NCBI GenBank assembly: GCA_027627225.1
Contig: CM051038.1
Coordinates: 37,800,341 to 37,864,340 of the forward strand
Source: Congeria kusceri
Lineage: Eukaryota > Mollusca > Bivalvia > Myida > Dreissenidae
Reading direction: 5' to 3'
DNA length: 64,000 bases
Below, piece by piece: positions 25,107 through 35,562 of this stretch (position 1 is its first letter; each line of letters begins with the position of its first letter). Below the pieces are notes generated by a model. That model was not told the origin of the DNA and did not search any database. It saw only the letters and a program-made list of their open reading frames with translations. Position numbers and translations under genes: made by a program.

Positions 25107-25840
25107 GACTGGCTACACAATCACAACACACTGGAAAACACCAAAACCAACATTTCAACATTCCATGACAAATTTTGAAAATTCCATGATTTTTCGATGA
25201 TAAAGCCCATTTTCCATGACTTTTCCAGATCTGTATAAACCCTGTGTCAGGTCTCGTAATAGGCGTGATATACACTGCAATACACTGGATTCAACTGAAA
25301 ACACACACTCAATGCACTGGCAATACACTTGCAATACACTTAATTTGAGTAAGGGAACATCACAAGTATGGAAATCTTTCAAGCAAGCTGATAATCATAG
25401 TTGTCATTATAGAAAAATATTGAACCACCCTCCTAGTTGGCCATGTTTTTATTAAAACATGAGGCACACAAGTGCCTGTATTGCTCAAATGACTTAAGAA
25501 ATGAGCAGTGTCAGAAGTGAAAGGAAGTGTCAGAAGTGAAATGAAGTGAAAGGACCCTATATGATATAGGGTGTCAGAAGTGAAAGGACCCTATATGATA
25601 TATAAGGAAAAAAGGCCCCTGTCTCTGGCAGGCATTTTTTTTTAACAAATCAAAATAATTCAAAGTATTATGGTAGAGAATCTGTGAAATAATTTGACAA
25701 TCTACCCAGGGGTTTAGGAGGAGATGTTGTTTAAAGATTTTTCTATTTATAGCTCTGGGACCGTATCCACAAAGCTCCTTAGGGAAATCTTAACTTAAGT
25801 AATATTTAAGTGAAAATTTCAAATAAATGTTTCCTTGTAA
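25107..25840. other. Mixed repeat fragments, no gene
   Basis: 25160-25232 (TTCCATGACTTTTCCAG ending AAACCCTG) looks like one end of a hAT-type repeat on the minus strand. 25505-25610 has direct repeats of GTGTCAGAAGTGAAAGGA around CCCTATATGATATAGGG. Nothing coding is supported. Confidence 0.4.
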
Positions 25841-25841
25841 A

Positions 25842-26694
25842 AACCAGAATTGTCACATGAGTGACGGATATACCCCCACAATATGGCCTTGTCACAAAAC
25901 TATGGCATCCATTCGAAAGAAATGGACAGAGAGAGAATGCTTTAATTTTTGAATGGTCAACAGTGTATTTGGAAAAATTTAATTTCAATAAGAGCCATAA
26001 CTTTGTCAACATTTAGTGGTTTGTAACCAAAGTTCAACTTGATCTGTATTTTATGATGTTACACCTATGTACCAAAAATAATTTAAATATGTGAAGCCTT
26101 TCATGAGTTATTGTCCATGTTTTTCGGAAATTTAAGTCCAAAAGGGGGTCCATAACTGTGTCAAAATTTAGTGGTTTGTTACCAAAGTCAAACTTGACCT
26201 GTATTTTATGATGCTACACATGTGTACCAATAATTATATAAATATGTCAAGCCATTTTTGAGTTATCGCCAGGAAACCATGTTTTTAGGGAATTTAAGTC
26301 AAATAAAGGGCAATAACTCTGTCAAAATTTAGTGGTTTGTAACCAAAGTCAAATTTGAGGAGTATTTTATGATGCTACACATGTATACCAAGAATTTACT
26401 TGAATACGTCAAGCCATTATTGGGTTATCGCCCGGAAATCATGTTTTTAGGGAATTTTAAGTCGAAAGGGGGCCATTACTCTGTCAAAATGTAGTGGTTT
26501 GTAACCAACATCAAACTTGACCTGAATTATATGATGTTACACATGTGTACCAAACATTATTGAATATGTCAAGCCTTTCTTGAGTTATCATCCGGAAATA
26601 AAAAAAAACCAACAGACCAACGGATCGACAGACGGACAGACCGACAAGCTCACTCCTATATAACCCCCCTAAACTTTGTTTGTGGGGGTATAAT
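25842..26694 (+). repeat. Second array of the GGCCATAACTCTGTCAACAT family
   Basis: It starts AGAATTGTCACATGAGTGAC. About four units are as at 23020-24770. It ends with ACAGACGGACAGACCGACA and the hairpin ACCCCCCTAAACTTTGTTTG, TGGGGGT (about 26662-26689), then ATAAT. The hAT element at 26696 sits directly against this terminus. Confidence 0.8.
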
Positions 26695-26695
26695 C
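26690..26695 (+). repeat. Target-site duplication ATAATC, left copy
   Basis: ATAATC lies directly before CAGGGTTGTC and is repeated directly after the right inverted repeat at 30620-30625. Six bases rather than the eight usual for hAT elements; extending to eight (GTATAATC versus ATAATCAC) fails. Confidence 0.8.
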
Positions 26696-26940
26696 CAGGG
26701 TTGTCATTATTAACTGATTGCCGATCGAATTCATCGTTTAAAATCGTGAGAAAATCGGTTGTTTTTTCGGGAACTTTGTGAAAATTGTGATCGGAAATAT
26801 CGATCTCGCATATAGCGAATAAATTGACGAGGAATTATGTATCGCGACACCGTTTTTTCGCATTAGAACGCTTGTAATTAAAACGTGGCTTTTAATTGGT
26901 TGATACTAGTTTTACAACCAATCACGTGCCTCAGTACAAA

Positions 26941-27031
26941 ATGAATGTATACAGCAGCATGGCAATGGCGAACGAGCCTAAGAAAAAGAAATTTAAAACT
27001 TTGTCCGACTTTGGTTTCAAATCGAAACCCG
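26941..27031 (+). CDS. hAT transposase, exon 1
   Basis: ATG at 26941 opens a 30-codon exon reading MNVYSSMAMANEPKKKKFKT then LSDFGFKSKP. It carries a lysine-rich likely nuclear localisation signal (PKKKKFK) and the LSDFGF motif seen at the N-terminus of ZNF862/KIAA1586-like proteins. The frame stops a few codons later (27040-27042), but CCCG/GTGAGA at 27031/27032 is a good splice donor. Joined in phase 1 to the acceptor TTGTATTTCAG ending at 27751, the frame continues without a stop into exon 2. Internal methionines at positions 7 and 9 are alternative starts. The gene model is inferred from phase and splice signals; no transcript evidence is available. Confidence 0.75.
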
Positions 27032-27751
27032 GTGAGAATTAAACGAGTTTGGACATGGATAGCCTAACAGTTTATTTATTGTTTCGTTTATGTTCGGATG
27101 CATGACACTTGTTCGAAAAGTTGATTTGTTGAAGTTTTTGTTTTGACTGCTTTTCGCAGTTCACTGAGACCGGAGGTGTTTCGTTGCCTCGTTCTGTTGT
27201 TTCACTGTGTTCAAGGTAAGGCAAACGATTTATTTTATTTTCTAAATAAAGAGAATTAAAAAAAATATTATCGTTTCTATTTGAGATCGTACATTCTTAG
27301 AATAATTTAATTACTTTCGATTTGTTATTTTGCAGTTGAACAGTTAAGCAAATGATTGAATCAGAGACATATAATAGAGATATGTAATTTCATGCACACA
27401 CATGGGGTTAAATAATTTGTATCATTTAAAAGTAAAACTATTGATGTAAAACAATTTAACTAAAATAAATTAAATTTGCAGTGAAACAATGTATATTATA
27501 ACTAAACATGGTATACTTTAACTTAGCTTTGTTTTTCCAAGCAAAATAAATAAAAAAAACATTACTTCACAAGCCATGTATTATTTCTAAAAAATGACGT
27601 CCTTTCCTCGACTACTTCGTCTCTTAAAAAATATTTAAAGCAAACCTGTCTTCTTTCAACCATAATGAGAACAGATAAAAATATTTCTCTGAGAAAAGCA
27701 TATATGGTCCATATATCGCGTTTAATATTTATGAAGAAAATTGTATTTCAG
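27032..27751 (+). other. Intron of the hAT transposase gene
   Basis: A 720-bp GT-AG intron (GTGAGAATT ... TTGTATTTCAG), AT-rich, with no coding capacity. The short frame reported across its end (27665-27931) is out of phase with the transposase and is not real. Confidence 0.7.
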
Positions 27752-28542
27752 GGTCAGATAAGGGGAGTGCTGATTCATCTACAGACAACCCATGTTCCAA
27801 ACCCGAGGGCAGTGGGCATTCACCTACAGCCGATGCATGTGGCTCTGGGGGCAATGCTGGTTCATCTACACACAGCTCCCAACCAGCTGATGACGGGGGC
27901 AAAGGGGTTGAAATTGAAGTGCGGTCTGTGAATCCAGCGTCATCAGCCTCTAAACAGCAGGGGGCAGAATCCATGAGTGTTGATCTGTCCGTACACGAAC
28001 ATGTTTTGCCCTCTATAAATGCTTCTAAACCAGAGGAAACAAAGGTTTCACATCACCAAAAGCCATTTTCTGATAAAGAATGTCTTCAGCTAGTTAAAAC
28101 ATTATTTGATGGATCTGAGAATAGGGTACATCACAGGAATCTTTGTCAGGATAATTTCTGCACAGATATCTCAAAAACCGAAAAGAAAAGACTGCTTCCC
28201 AAAACATTTAATCATAACAAACTCTCAGATTATTGGTGGCTTTCTTTTGTAGAAGGCCAGGGCATGTTCTGCATATTATGTACAATACACAACATGAAAC
28301 ACCCCCATAATAAAAGAGATGTATTTGTTAATACACCTGGTACACGGTTTTTAGAAGATACTTTAAAGACCCATTCGGGATCTAAGATCCATATGTCAGC
28401 AATTGAAACTGAGTTGGTACAACAGCTGTCTGTTTTCACACAGAAGTTTGTCACAAACAAAATGTTGAAACATCTTTGTATGAAAACGTATTCTCAACTG
28501 CATATTTTCTTATCAAAAACTTTATGCCAATTAGAAAATTAA
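27752..28542 (+). CDS. hAT transposase, exon 2 first part: zinc-finger region
   Basis: Exon 2 opens with a Ser/Gly/Asp-rich linker, then the zinc-finger region: FNHNKLSDYWWLSFVEGQGM, then FCILC, and further on THSGSKIHMSA. The C-x2-C and later H-x5-H fit a TTF/BED-like DNA-binding finger as in ZNF862/KIAA1586-like hAT proteins. This frame runs off course and stops at 28540-28542, while the following catalytic frame is open from 28413. The overlap (28413-28542) must contain a one-base loss or equivalent that displaces the frame by -1. I see no canonical slippery heptamer, so decay is likelier than programmed frameshifting. Confidence 0.8.
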
Positions 28543-30389
28543 ATTTGATGTTGAGCATGATAGAAACTGTATATGACTACAAGAATCTGAAGTACTTTGA
28601 CCATATGTCTGTTGGTGCTCAGAGGGAGTTTTTCCTAACCTTCGGTGAAACGGTGAAAGAGGGCATGGTTGAAAAAGTTCAGAAAGCCAGTGCATTTGGC
28701 ATACTTACTGATGAAGCGTCTGATATCAGTGTTACTGAGCAGCTCATAACATTTATTCAGTATTTTGATCAGGACTCTGGCAATGCGCATACTTCCTTTT
28801 TGTCCTGCCAAGACATATTAGAGAAATCAAGCGCAGCTACTGCAGACAGCATTTCAGACTTACTTGTAGAGACTGTACAAATTAGTGGACTTGACATTAC
28901 AAAGATGACTGGGTTTTCCTCTGATGGTGCATCTGTTATGGTTGGTAAAAGAAGAGGAGTAGCTGCACTGCTGCGCTTGAAGTGTCCCACACTAATTTAT
29001 GTACACTGTGTATGTCACAAGCTTGCTCTTTCTTGTACTGACAGCAATGAGAGTATTAAATACATTAAGGAAGTAGAACTTATCCTGAGACAATTGTGGA
29101 GTTATTTTGAAAATTCCCCCAAAAGAATGGCAGCCTATCTGAAAATGCAGATGCAGTTAAACAGCATGAACTTGAGTAAAGGAGCTTCCAAATCTGTAGC
29201 AACACGTTTGAAAAAAGCTTGCAGAACAAGGTGGCTGAGCCTTGACTCGTCAGTAAAAGCAGTATTCAATGATTATGAGGCTTTGTTGCAAACACTATCA
29301 CAGTCTCAAAATGAAGATGCAATGGCCTTAGGGTTGTTGAAAAGAATCAAAACCATGAAATTCCTTGGAGCAATTTACATTCTCAAAGATGTACTACCAG
29401 TTCTGTCAAACCTCTCCAGAGTGTTCCAAAGGGATTCGTTCTGTTTTTCTTCCATCATTCCTGAGGTCAACCGTGCTAAGGACAAACTTGATGGAATTAT
29501 TGAGAAAGAAACCCCACTTGTTTCTCTGCAAAGTGACATAGATTCATTTACTAACATTAGTGCCGAATTAACAATGTCCCCAAAAGTGATGGACGAAACA
29601 CAGACATTACTCAATAAGTACATCACTGCTTTAAAGACAAACATTGATCGCAGATTTGGTGATTCTTCCGAAATATTAGCAGCCTTCTGTATCTTTGACC
29701 CAGTGCCAATTCCTGAAAACCCAGCCCAGTTCAAAGATTATGGAAATAGAGAAATTCAGCAGATAGCCACACATTTCTTTGCAGATAAACCGAAGGAGGT
29801 CAATCAACTTGAAACGGAATGGGGTAGCTTGAAACACCATCTGAGAGACATTTTGAAACCAAACATTCCAAAAGGTGTTCTTGATAACACAGATAAGATT
29901 TCCACTACAGAATGGTGTCTGAATCAACTTTTGTCAGTGCCAGTATACAAACAATTCTTTCCAAAACTTTGTTTTATAGCAAAAGTAGCTGCCTCGCTTC
30001 CAATAAGTAATGCCTGGCCCGAAAGGGGAGCCAGTGCTCTGATAAACATTAAAACAAGACACAGAAATAGAATTCAAAATGACTTGCTGAATGCCTTACT
30101 GCAAGTAACTGTGAATGGTCCCAAGTGTGAGGATGCAGGAGAACTGGTAAAGGGAGCAGTGTCAAAATGGATGAATCAGAAGACCAGGAGAAAGCTAGCA
30201 GTCAGAACTGAGAAGAAGGAAACAGTAGCAGCAGCTGCAGCTAGTAATTACACAGAGGCAGGGGTGCAGACAGATGACACTCAGTTGGTTATTGGACAGG
30301 ATGAACTGAGAATGGAGATAGAAGCAGCCTTGAAAATACTGCAGATAGAGGCTAGTGATTCTGATGATTCAGATTGTGAAGAGTTTTAA
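28413..30389 (+). CDS. hAT transposase, catalytic RNase H-like and dimerisation domains
   Basis: Open from 28413; first ATG of this frame at 28476, probably not a real start because the N-terminal part lies in the other frame. Counting from 28476 (637 residues): catalytic-type Asp in GILTDEASD (D79) and in GFSSDGASVMVGKRRG (D150), HCVCHKLAL at 177-185, the CRTRW motif near 249-253, and the hAT C-terminal dimerisation region LPISNAWPERGASALINIKT with RHRNRIQ and LLNALLQV at about 508-548. The tail is basic, then acidic (DSDDSDCEEF). The third catalytic residue cannot be assigned by eye. A possible ATTAAA polyadenylation signal is at 30405. The transposase would cut and join the CAGGGTTGTC ends. 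Related domesticated proteins exist in animals, but the intact inverted repeats mark this as a transposon. Confidence 0.88.
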   Translation, partial: VGTTAVCFHTEVCHKQNVETSLYENVFSTAYFLIKNFMPIRKLNLMLSMIETVYDYKNLKYFDHMSVGAQREFFLTFGETVKEGMVEKVQKASAFGILTDEASDISVTEQLITFIQYFDQDSGNAHTSFLSCQDILEKSSAATADSISDLLVETVQISGLDITKMTGFSSDGASVMVGKRRGVAALLRLKCPTLIYVHCVCHKLALSCTDSNESIKYIKEVELILRQLWSYFENSPKRMAAYLKMQMQLNSMNLSKGASKSVATRLKKACRTRWLSLDSSVKAVFNDYEALLQTLSQSQNEDAMALGLLKRIKTMKFLGAIYILKDVLPVLSNLSRVFQRDSFCFSSIIPEVNRAKDKLDGIIEKETPLVSLQSDIDSFTNISAELTMSPKVMDETQTLLNKYITALKTNIDRRFGDSSEILAAFCIFDPVPIPENPAQFKDYGNREIQQIATHFFADKPKEVNQLETEWGSLKHHLRDILKPNIPKGVLDNTDKISTTEWCLNQLLSVPVYKQFFPKLCFIAKVAASLPISNAWPERGASALINIKTRHRNRIQNDLLNALLQVTVNGPKCEDAGELVKGAVSKWMNQKTRRKLAVRTEKKETVAAAAASNYTEAGVQTDDTQLVIGQDELRMEIEAALKILQIEASDSDDSDCEEF

Positions 30390-30619
30390 AGGTAATTTAG
30401 GTACATTAAATACATTCAAAACAGTGACTTTGTACTCAGGATAACAGTATTGTGACATCCAAAATGTTCAAAATTCGTTTTCGATCAGGGGCCCCCCTGA
30501 GCCCCCACCAGGGCCTTGCCCTGGACCTACAAAGGGACCTAGGCGGCCCCCTTGACCCCCAGCCTGATCGGTTACTTTTCAGAAAAAATCGTTTGTTTCA
30601 TTTGTTAATGACAACCCTG

Positions 30620-30625
30620 ATAATC
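30620..30625 (+). repeat. Target-site duplication ATAATC, right copy
   Basis: Directly follows the right terminal repeat ...GACAACCCTG and equals 26690-26695. Confidence 0.8.
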
Positions 30626-31079
30626 ACCATTTTATCTTTGACATATGGTAAAATAAGAAGCATGTGTTGATTTCTTTACCAGATTAAAGCTGGATAAGAC
30701 ACAATAAACTGTGAACCAGCTACATACGTAAGGAATTTTATGAGTTTAAGGAATGTTTAAGGAATGTCCACTAAGGAGCTTTGTGGATATTAGCTCTGAT
30801 GTCCATCTTATGCAGCGGACTGGAACCATCTCTACAACTGTAGTTGAGGACCACCCAACGAACATTTCTTTGAAGTTTTATCAAAAATGGCCAACTTAAG
30901 TTTCAGAGAAGATGTCATTTTAGGGAACAGTTTACAGACACACGCACGCATGTCGAACTAACCGCCATGGCATAAACTTGCTGGCCTTTGGCCAGCGGAG
31001 CAAATACTAGATGTGTTTGGCAACATGTCAAGCCTGTTGTCAAGAAAGCAACTTGTAATGGTTTTATTTTAAAATCACA
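30626..31079. other. Array-type repeat fragments
   Basis: ATGCAGCGGACTGGAACCAT and GGACCACCCAACGAACATTT (about 30812-30868) resemble 52934-52990 (ATGCAGCGGACCGGAACGAT, GTGTCACCCAAGGATCATT), so this is the tail of an older array element. No gene. Confidence 0.5.
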
Positions 31080-32405
31080 GTTTCTAAGACATCTAAGTGT
31101 GACCTTGACTTCTGAGATAGGGACACAGGTCTTGCGTGCAACATGCCGTCTATACATGGTGAACAATTGTGTCGAATTATTTTAAAATTGCCTAATGAAT
31201 GATGCAGTTTCAGTTCGGACAAGCTGTATTATGCTAATATTTGACCTTTGACCTATAAGTGTGACCTTAACCTTTGAGCTAGGGACATAGGCTGTAAACA
31301 CGACATTTGTTGCAGTTATTTAAAATTCCCTGATGAATTATGAAGTTACAGTCCAGACCTTTGAGCAAGGGACGCATGTCTTGAGCGCAACAGGCCTTCT
31401 CCACATGGTGAACACTTGTGGCAAGTTATTTAAAATTTCCTGAAGAATAACAAAGTTACTGTTCAAACAAGCTGTATTATGCTCATATTAGACCTTTAGC
31501 CTCCAAGTGTGACCTTGACGTTTGAGCTAGTGACACAGGTCTTGCTCGCAGCATGCCATAATTACATGGTGAACAGTTGTGGCAAGTTATTGTAAAATTG
31601 CGGACAAGCTGCATTAAGCTCATATTTGACCTCTTAGTGTAACCTTGACCTTTAAGCTAGGGACACAGGTCTTCCGTGTGACATGCCGTCTTCACATGGT
31701 GAACAAGTTATCTAAAAATTGTCTGATAAATGATAAAGTCACAGTCCAGACAAGCTGTATTATGGCTATATTTGACCTTTGATATTTAAGTGTGACCTTG
31801 ACCTTTGATCTCGACACATGTCTTGCGCACGACTCGTCGCCTCCACGTTGTAAACATTTGTGGCAAGTTATTTAAAATTGCCTGATGAATGATGAAGTTA
31901 CAGTCCGGACAAGCTGTATTATACCCATATTTGACCTCTGACCACTAAATGTGACCTTGACCTTCAGGCTAACGACACAGCACGACATCCCATCTCCACA
32001 TGGTGAATATTTGTGGCAAGTTATTTTAACATTACCCAATGAATGATGAAGTTACAGTTCGGACAAGCTGTACATGTATTATGCCCATATTTGACTTGTG
32101 ACCTCTAAGTGTGACCTTGACCTTTGAGCTAGGGACAAAGGTCTTGCGTGCGACACATAGGCTCCAAATGGTGAACATTTGTGGTAAGTTATTTTAAACT
32201 TGCCTGATGACTGATGAAGTTACAGTCCAGACAAACTGTTTAATGCTCATATTTGATATTTGACCCATAAGTGTGACCTTGACCTTTGAGCTAATGACAC
32301 AGGTCTTATGCGTGACCCTCCGTCTCCACCTGGTGAAAATTTGTGGCAAGCTATTTAAAAATTGCCAGATGAATGATGAAGTTACAGTCCGGACAAGATC
32401 AGACA
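31080..32405 (+). repeat. Tandem array, CACATGGTGAACATTTGTGG family
   Basis: About eight units of roughly 160-170 bp: TTTGACCTTTGACCTCTAAG, GTGTGACCTTGACCTTTGAG, CTAGGGACACAGGTCTTGCG, CATGGTGAACATTTGTGGCA, AAATTGCCTGATGAATGATG, TTACAGTCCGGACAAGCTGT. A perfect TGACCTTTGACCT is at 31242-31254. It ends at GACAGACATACACACGCACG (about 32402). Opposite-strand frames (30915-31166, 32194-32424) are periodic noise. Confidence 0.88.
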
Positions 32406-32459
32406 GACATACACACGCACGCACACACTAATGCAAATACAAAGAAAAAGCTATTAAAA

Positions 32460-33282
32460 CAACTACGTCCAGCTGACCGTAGGTGGGCTCAAAAAAAGTG
32501 AGTTGAAGGAATAGGTATAGGAACATTACTGTGAATTTATTTTGAAATCCAGCCAGTGTTTCTGACAAGAAGAGTTTCAAATTATTATATATAGCCACAT
32601 AAGGAAAACCATAACTTTGAAACAATACAAAACCAAGACATGGGCATTACAGCACCTGATGCTGTAATTAATTACAAAGGTATATGTCAAGTTTCAAGTG
32701 AATAACTTGTATAGGTATGAAGTTTTTAGACTTGTGAATCAAAACACTAAATCAAAGCTCAGACATAGATGCTGAGGTCGAGCAAGATCATCTATTCAGC
32801 AAATAGTTGATCTCAAGTGAAGTCTATATCATATGCACAACCTGATTGTTGATGTCATAGTTATGGATAACGCAGGGCAGGTACCCCTTACTGTTAGCTG
32901 CTCACCCATAATTACCCAGCTAAGCTCAAACCAAACTCTGCAACCTAGAGTATATCTTTTTAAGAAAACTTCGTAATTGCTTAATGGGATTTGGTGACCC
33001 AAGAACTTAAATTGTGATAAACTAATGTGAAATCCGACTTAGTAGTTGATAAAAGATTTGCCATTGAAATTTTACTAGATTTCTGCAAGGATCAACTATT
33101 TTTGAAGAGATGTGATTGAGGATCAACCAACACATACTTGTTAGGTTCTGTTATCTTTAATCCAACAGTTTCTGAAATGTTGTTTAATGCAAAACGTTTA
33201 CGCATGATCAAGCACAATGGAGGACGGACAACAACTGATCACAATAGCTCACACTTGGGCTCAATATGTGCAAGTGAGCTAA
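32460..33282 (+). mobile_element. Repeat element ending in a TAGCTCAC hairpin
   Basis: It ends with GGAGGACGGACAACAACTGA and TAGCTCAC...GTGAGCTA around 33245-33278, the same right terminus as at 38785, 40628 and 53091. 32613-33029 is repeated at 34202-34620 (offset 1589 bp). The left end is not defined. Frames here (33138-33335 and its antisense) include the hairpin and are spurious. Confidence 0.55.
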
Positions 33283-33713
33283 AAGATGTTGGTTATGCAA
33301 TGGTAAATTACCAAGATTATTATCATCTCTCTTGAATGCATAGTGACTAGTATTTTCCTTCCTGTATTTCCCTGAATCTTCAGCACAGTCGCCCCAGCTG
33401 CAGAGTAGCATCATCAACCTTAAATAAGATTCACTGCTTCAGACTGTTCTTAGCATGTAGCAAATCAAATCATTAATAGTAAATAAACAAGGTTTGTCAG
33501 GTAGTCCGAGAGTATTAGTATTAATTCTATCGATATTGTCCAAACATTATTGTTTGAATAATAATATTGTCTGAGATGCCTGTCTCAGTGATTTATTTAG
33601 AAATCTGACAGTATGAGTCCTTCGGGCTCACATATTTTGAACAATGAGTCCCAAACCGAATCAATGAGTCCCAATACGTTTCTATAAAATAGTTGTCTTT
33701 TGAAACAAATTGT
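33283..33713. other. No recognisable feature
   Basis: AT-rich sequence with ATGAGTCC repeated at about 33613, 33645 and 33663. Nothing else seen. Confidence 0.4.
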
Positions 33714-35112
33714 AACAAGAGCTGTTATGCCCCATTTAGGTTAAAATACCTAAAAAGGCTAATTGTAGATTAGCAAGGGCCATTACTCTGCAGTTACTGG
33801 GACGATTTGGTTGATTATCAAACTTAACCGAGATAATACGCCCACAAAGATTTTCACCAAGTTTCAGCTATGAACTTTTGGACTTAGAGAACGGAATTTG
33901 CTAAAACTGACAATTTTAGACAATTCAAAGGCCATAACTCCACAATTACTTGGACGATTTGGCTGATTATTAAAGTTGACCGAGATACTATGCCACAAAG
34001 TTTGATGAAAATCGGATGAAAACTGTTGGATTTACTGAGTGCAAACAGTTAAAAGGCCAATTTAAGATAATTCAAGGGCAATAACTCCACAATTCCTCAG
34101 GCAATTCGGCTGATTATCGAACTTCAACTAGATATTATTATTACAAACATGTTCATGAAGTTTTCATAACTCCACAATTCCCAGGGGGATTTAGCTGATG
34201 TAACTTTGAAACAATACAAAACCAAGACATGGGCATTACAGCACCTGATGCTGGAATTAATTACAAAGGTATATGTCAAGTTTCAAGTGAATAACTTATA
34301 TAGGTATGAAGTTTTTAGACTTGTGAATCAAAACACTAAATCAAAGCTCAGACATAGATGCTGAGGTCGAGCAAGATCATCTATTCAGCAAATAGTTGAT
34401 CTCAAGTGAAGTCTATATCATATGCACAACCTGATTGTTGATGTCATAGTTATGGATAACGCAGGGCAGGTACCCCTTACTGTTAGCTGCTGACCCATAA
34501 TTACCCAGATAAGCTCAAACCAAACTCTGCAACCTAGAGTATATCTTTTTAAGAAAACTTCGTAATTGCTTAATGGGATTCGGTGACCCAAGAACTTAAA
34601 TTGTGATAAACTAATGTGAAATCCGACTTTGTTTGACTTAGAGAACGGAATTTGCTAAAACTGACAATTTTAGACAATTCAAGGGCCATAACTCCACAAT
34701 TACTTGGACGATTTGGCTGATTATTAAAGTTGACCGAGCTACTATGCCACAAAGTTTGATGAAAATCGGATGAAAACTGTTGGATTTACTGAGTGCAAAC
34801 AGCTAAAAAGGCCAATTTAAGATAATTCAAGGGCAATAACTCCACAATTCCTCAGGCAATTCGGCTGATTATCGAACTTCAACTAGATATTATTATTACA
34901 AACATTTTCATGCAGTTTTCATAACTCCACAATTCCCAGGGGGATTTAGCTGATTTTCCAACTTGACCTAGATATTATACCCACAAACATTTTCATCAAG
35001 TTTGGTGAAGATCAGATGAAAACTGTTGAACTTAGAGAGCGGAAATGAAAGTGATCTACCTACCGACCAACCGACAGACCAACATAAGTAAACCAATATA
35101 CGTGGCGTGGCA
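33714..35112 (+). repeat. Array of CCATAACTCCACAATTACTT units with an internal foreign segment
   Basis: It starts AACAAGAGCTGTTATGCCCC. Units carry AGGGCCATTACTCTGCAG or GGGCCATAACTCCACAATTA, ACGATTTGGCTGATTATTAA and AAAACTGTTGGATTTACTGA. At 34202-34620 a copy of 32613-33029 interrupts it, after which units seen at 33895-34170 are repeated at 34635-34940. It ends with CCGACCAACCGACAGACCAA and ATACGTGGCGTGGCATATTG near 35060-35115. Confidence 0.75.
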
Positions 35113-35562
35113 TATTGTTTCATGTTAATATAATTCAATTGGATAAATACGTGTTTCGTGCATAAGGTAATCATGTGTGGGTATTTTGTTTTGGTTTGAA
35201 AGAATGCTAAATTTCTAAACAATTGACTTTGTACTTTGCGACCGACAGACGAACATGTTTAATTTTTGTTGCGTCCTCATGAAAATACTTTTGTCTCTGA
35301 CGCAAGACGCACATCAAAATGAATCTCTGCTCTCTGGCCTACTTCAGTTATTCACCTAGCTATTGATGGGTGCAATACAGATGCATGTACGGTCGAAACT
35401 TTAGGGAACAAGGCTGAAGTATTCGGTGATACGTTTACCATGACCAAGCACCTTTACATTACACAGAGGTACATCCGATCTCTACAAACACATGAGATTC
35501 AAACATCTAGCTGATTTCCATATACGATGTTTTGTTCCTTATTTTTATAGAACAACAAGAGT
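35113..35562. other. No recognisable feature
   Basis: The minus-strand frame 34968-35222 overlaps the array end and is not supported. No other structure seen. Confidence 0.4.

Larger units (their letters stand above)
26696..30619 (+). mobile_element. hAT-type DNA transposon, nearly complete
   Basis: The 3924-bp element is bounded by terminal inverted repeats CAGGGTTGTCATTA (26696-26709) and its perfect complement TAATGACAACCCTG (30606-30619), flanked by the direct repeat ATAATC. Between them lies a two-exon transposase gene on the plus strand. The right subterminal region is GC-rich with the palindrome CCAGGGCCTTGCCCTGG (30508-30524). Termini and target duplication are exact, so insertion is fairly recent, but the transposase frame is broken once. 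Superfamily comes from the protein; the target-site length is atypical for it. Confidence 0.9.

Noticed and set aside
27665..27931. Separate 88-codon gene upstream of the transposase
   Set aside because: It spans the intron end and is out of phase with the spliced transposase frame.
28419..28490. Programmed -1 frameshift site in the transposase
   Set aside because: No X-XXY-YYZ heptamer in the correct phase was found; a single-base loss is simpler.
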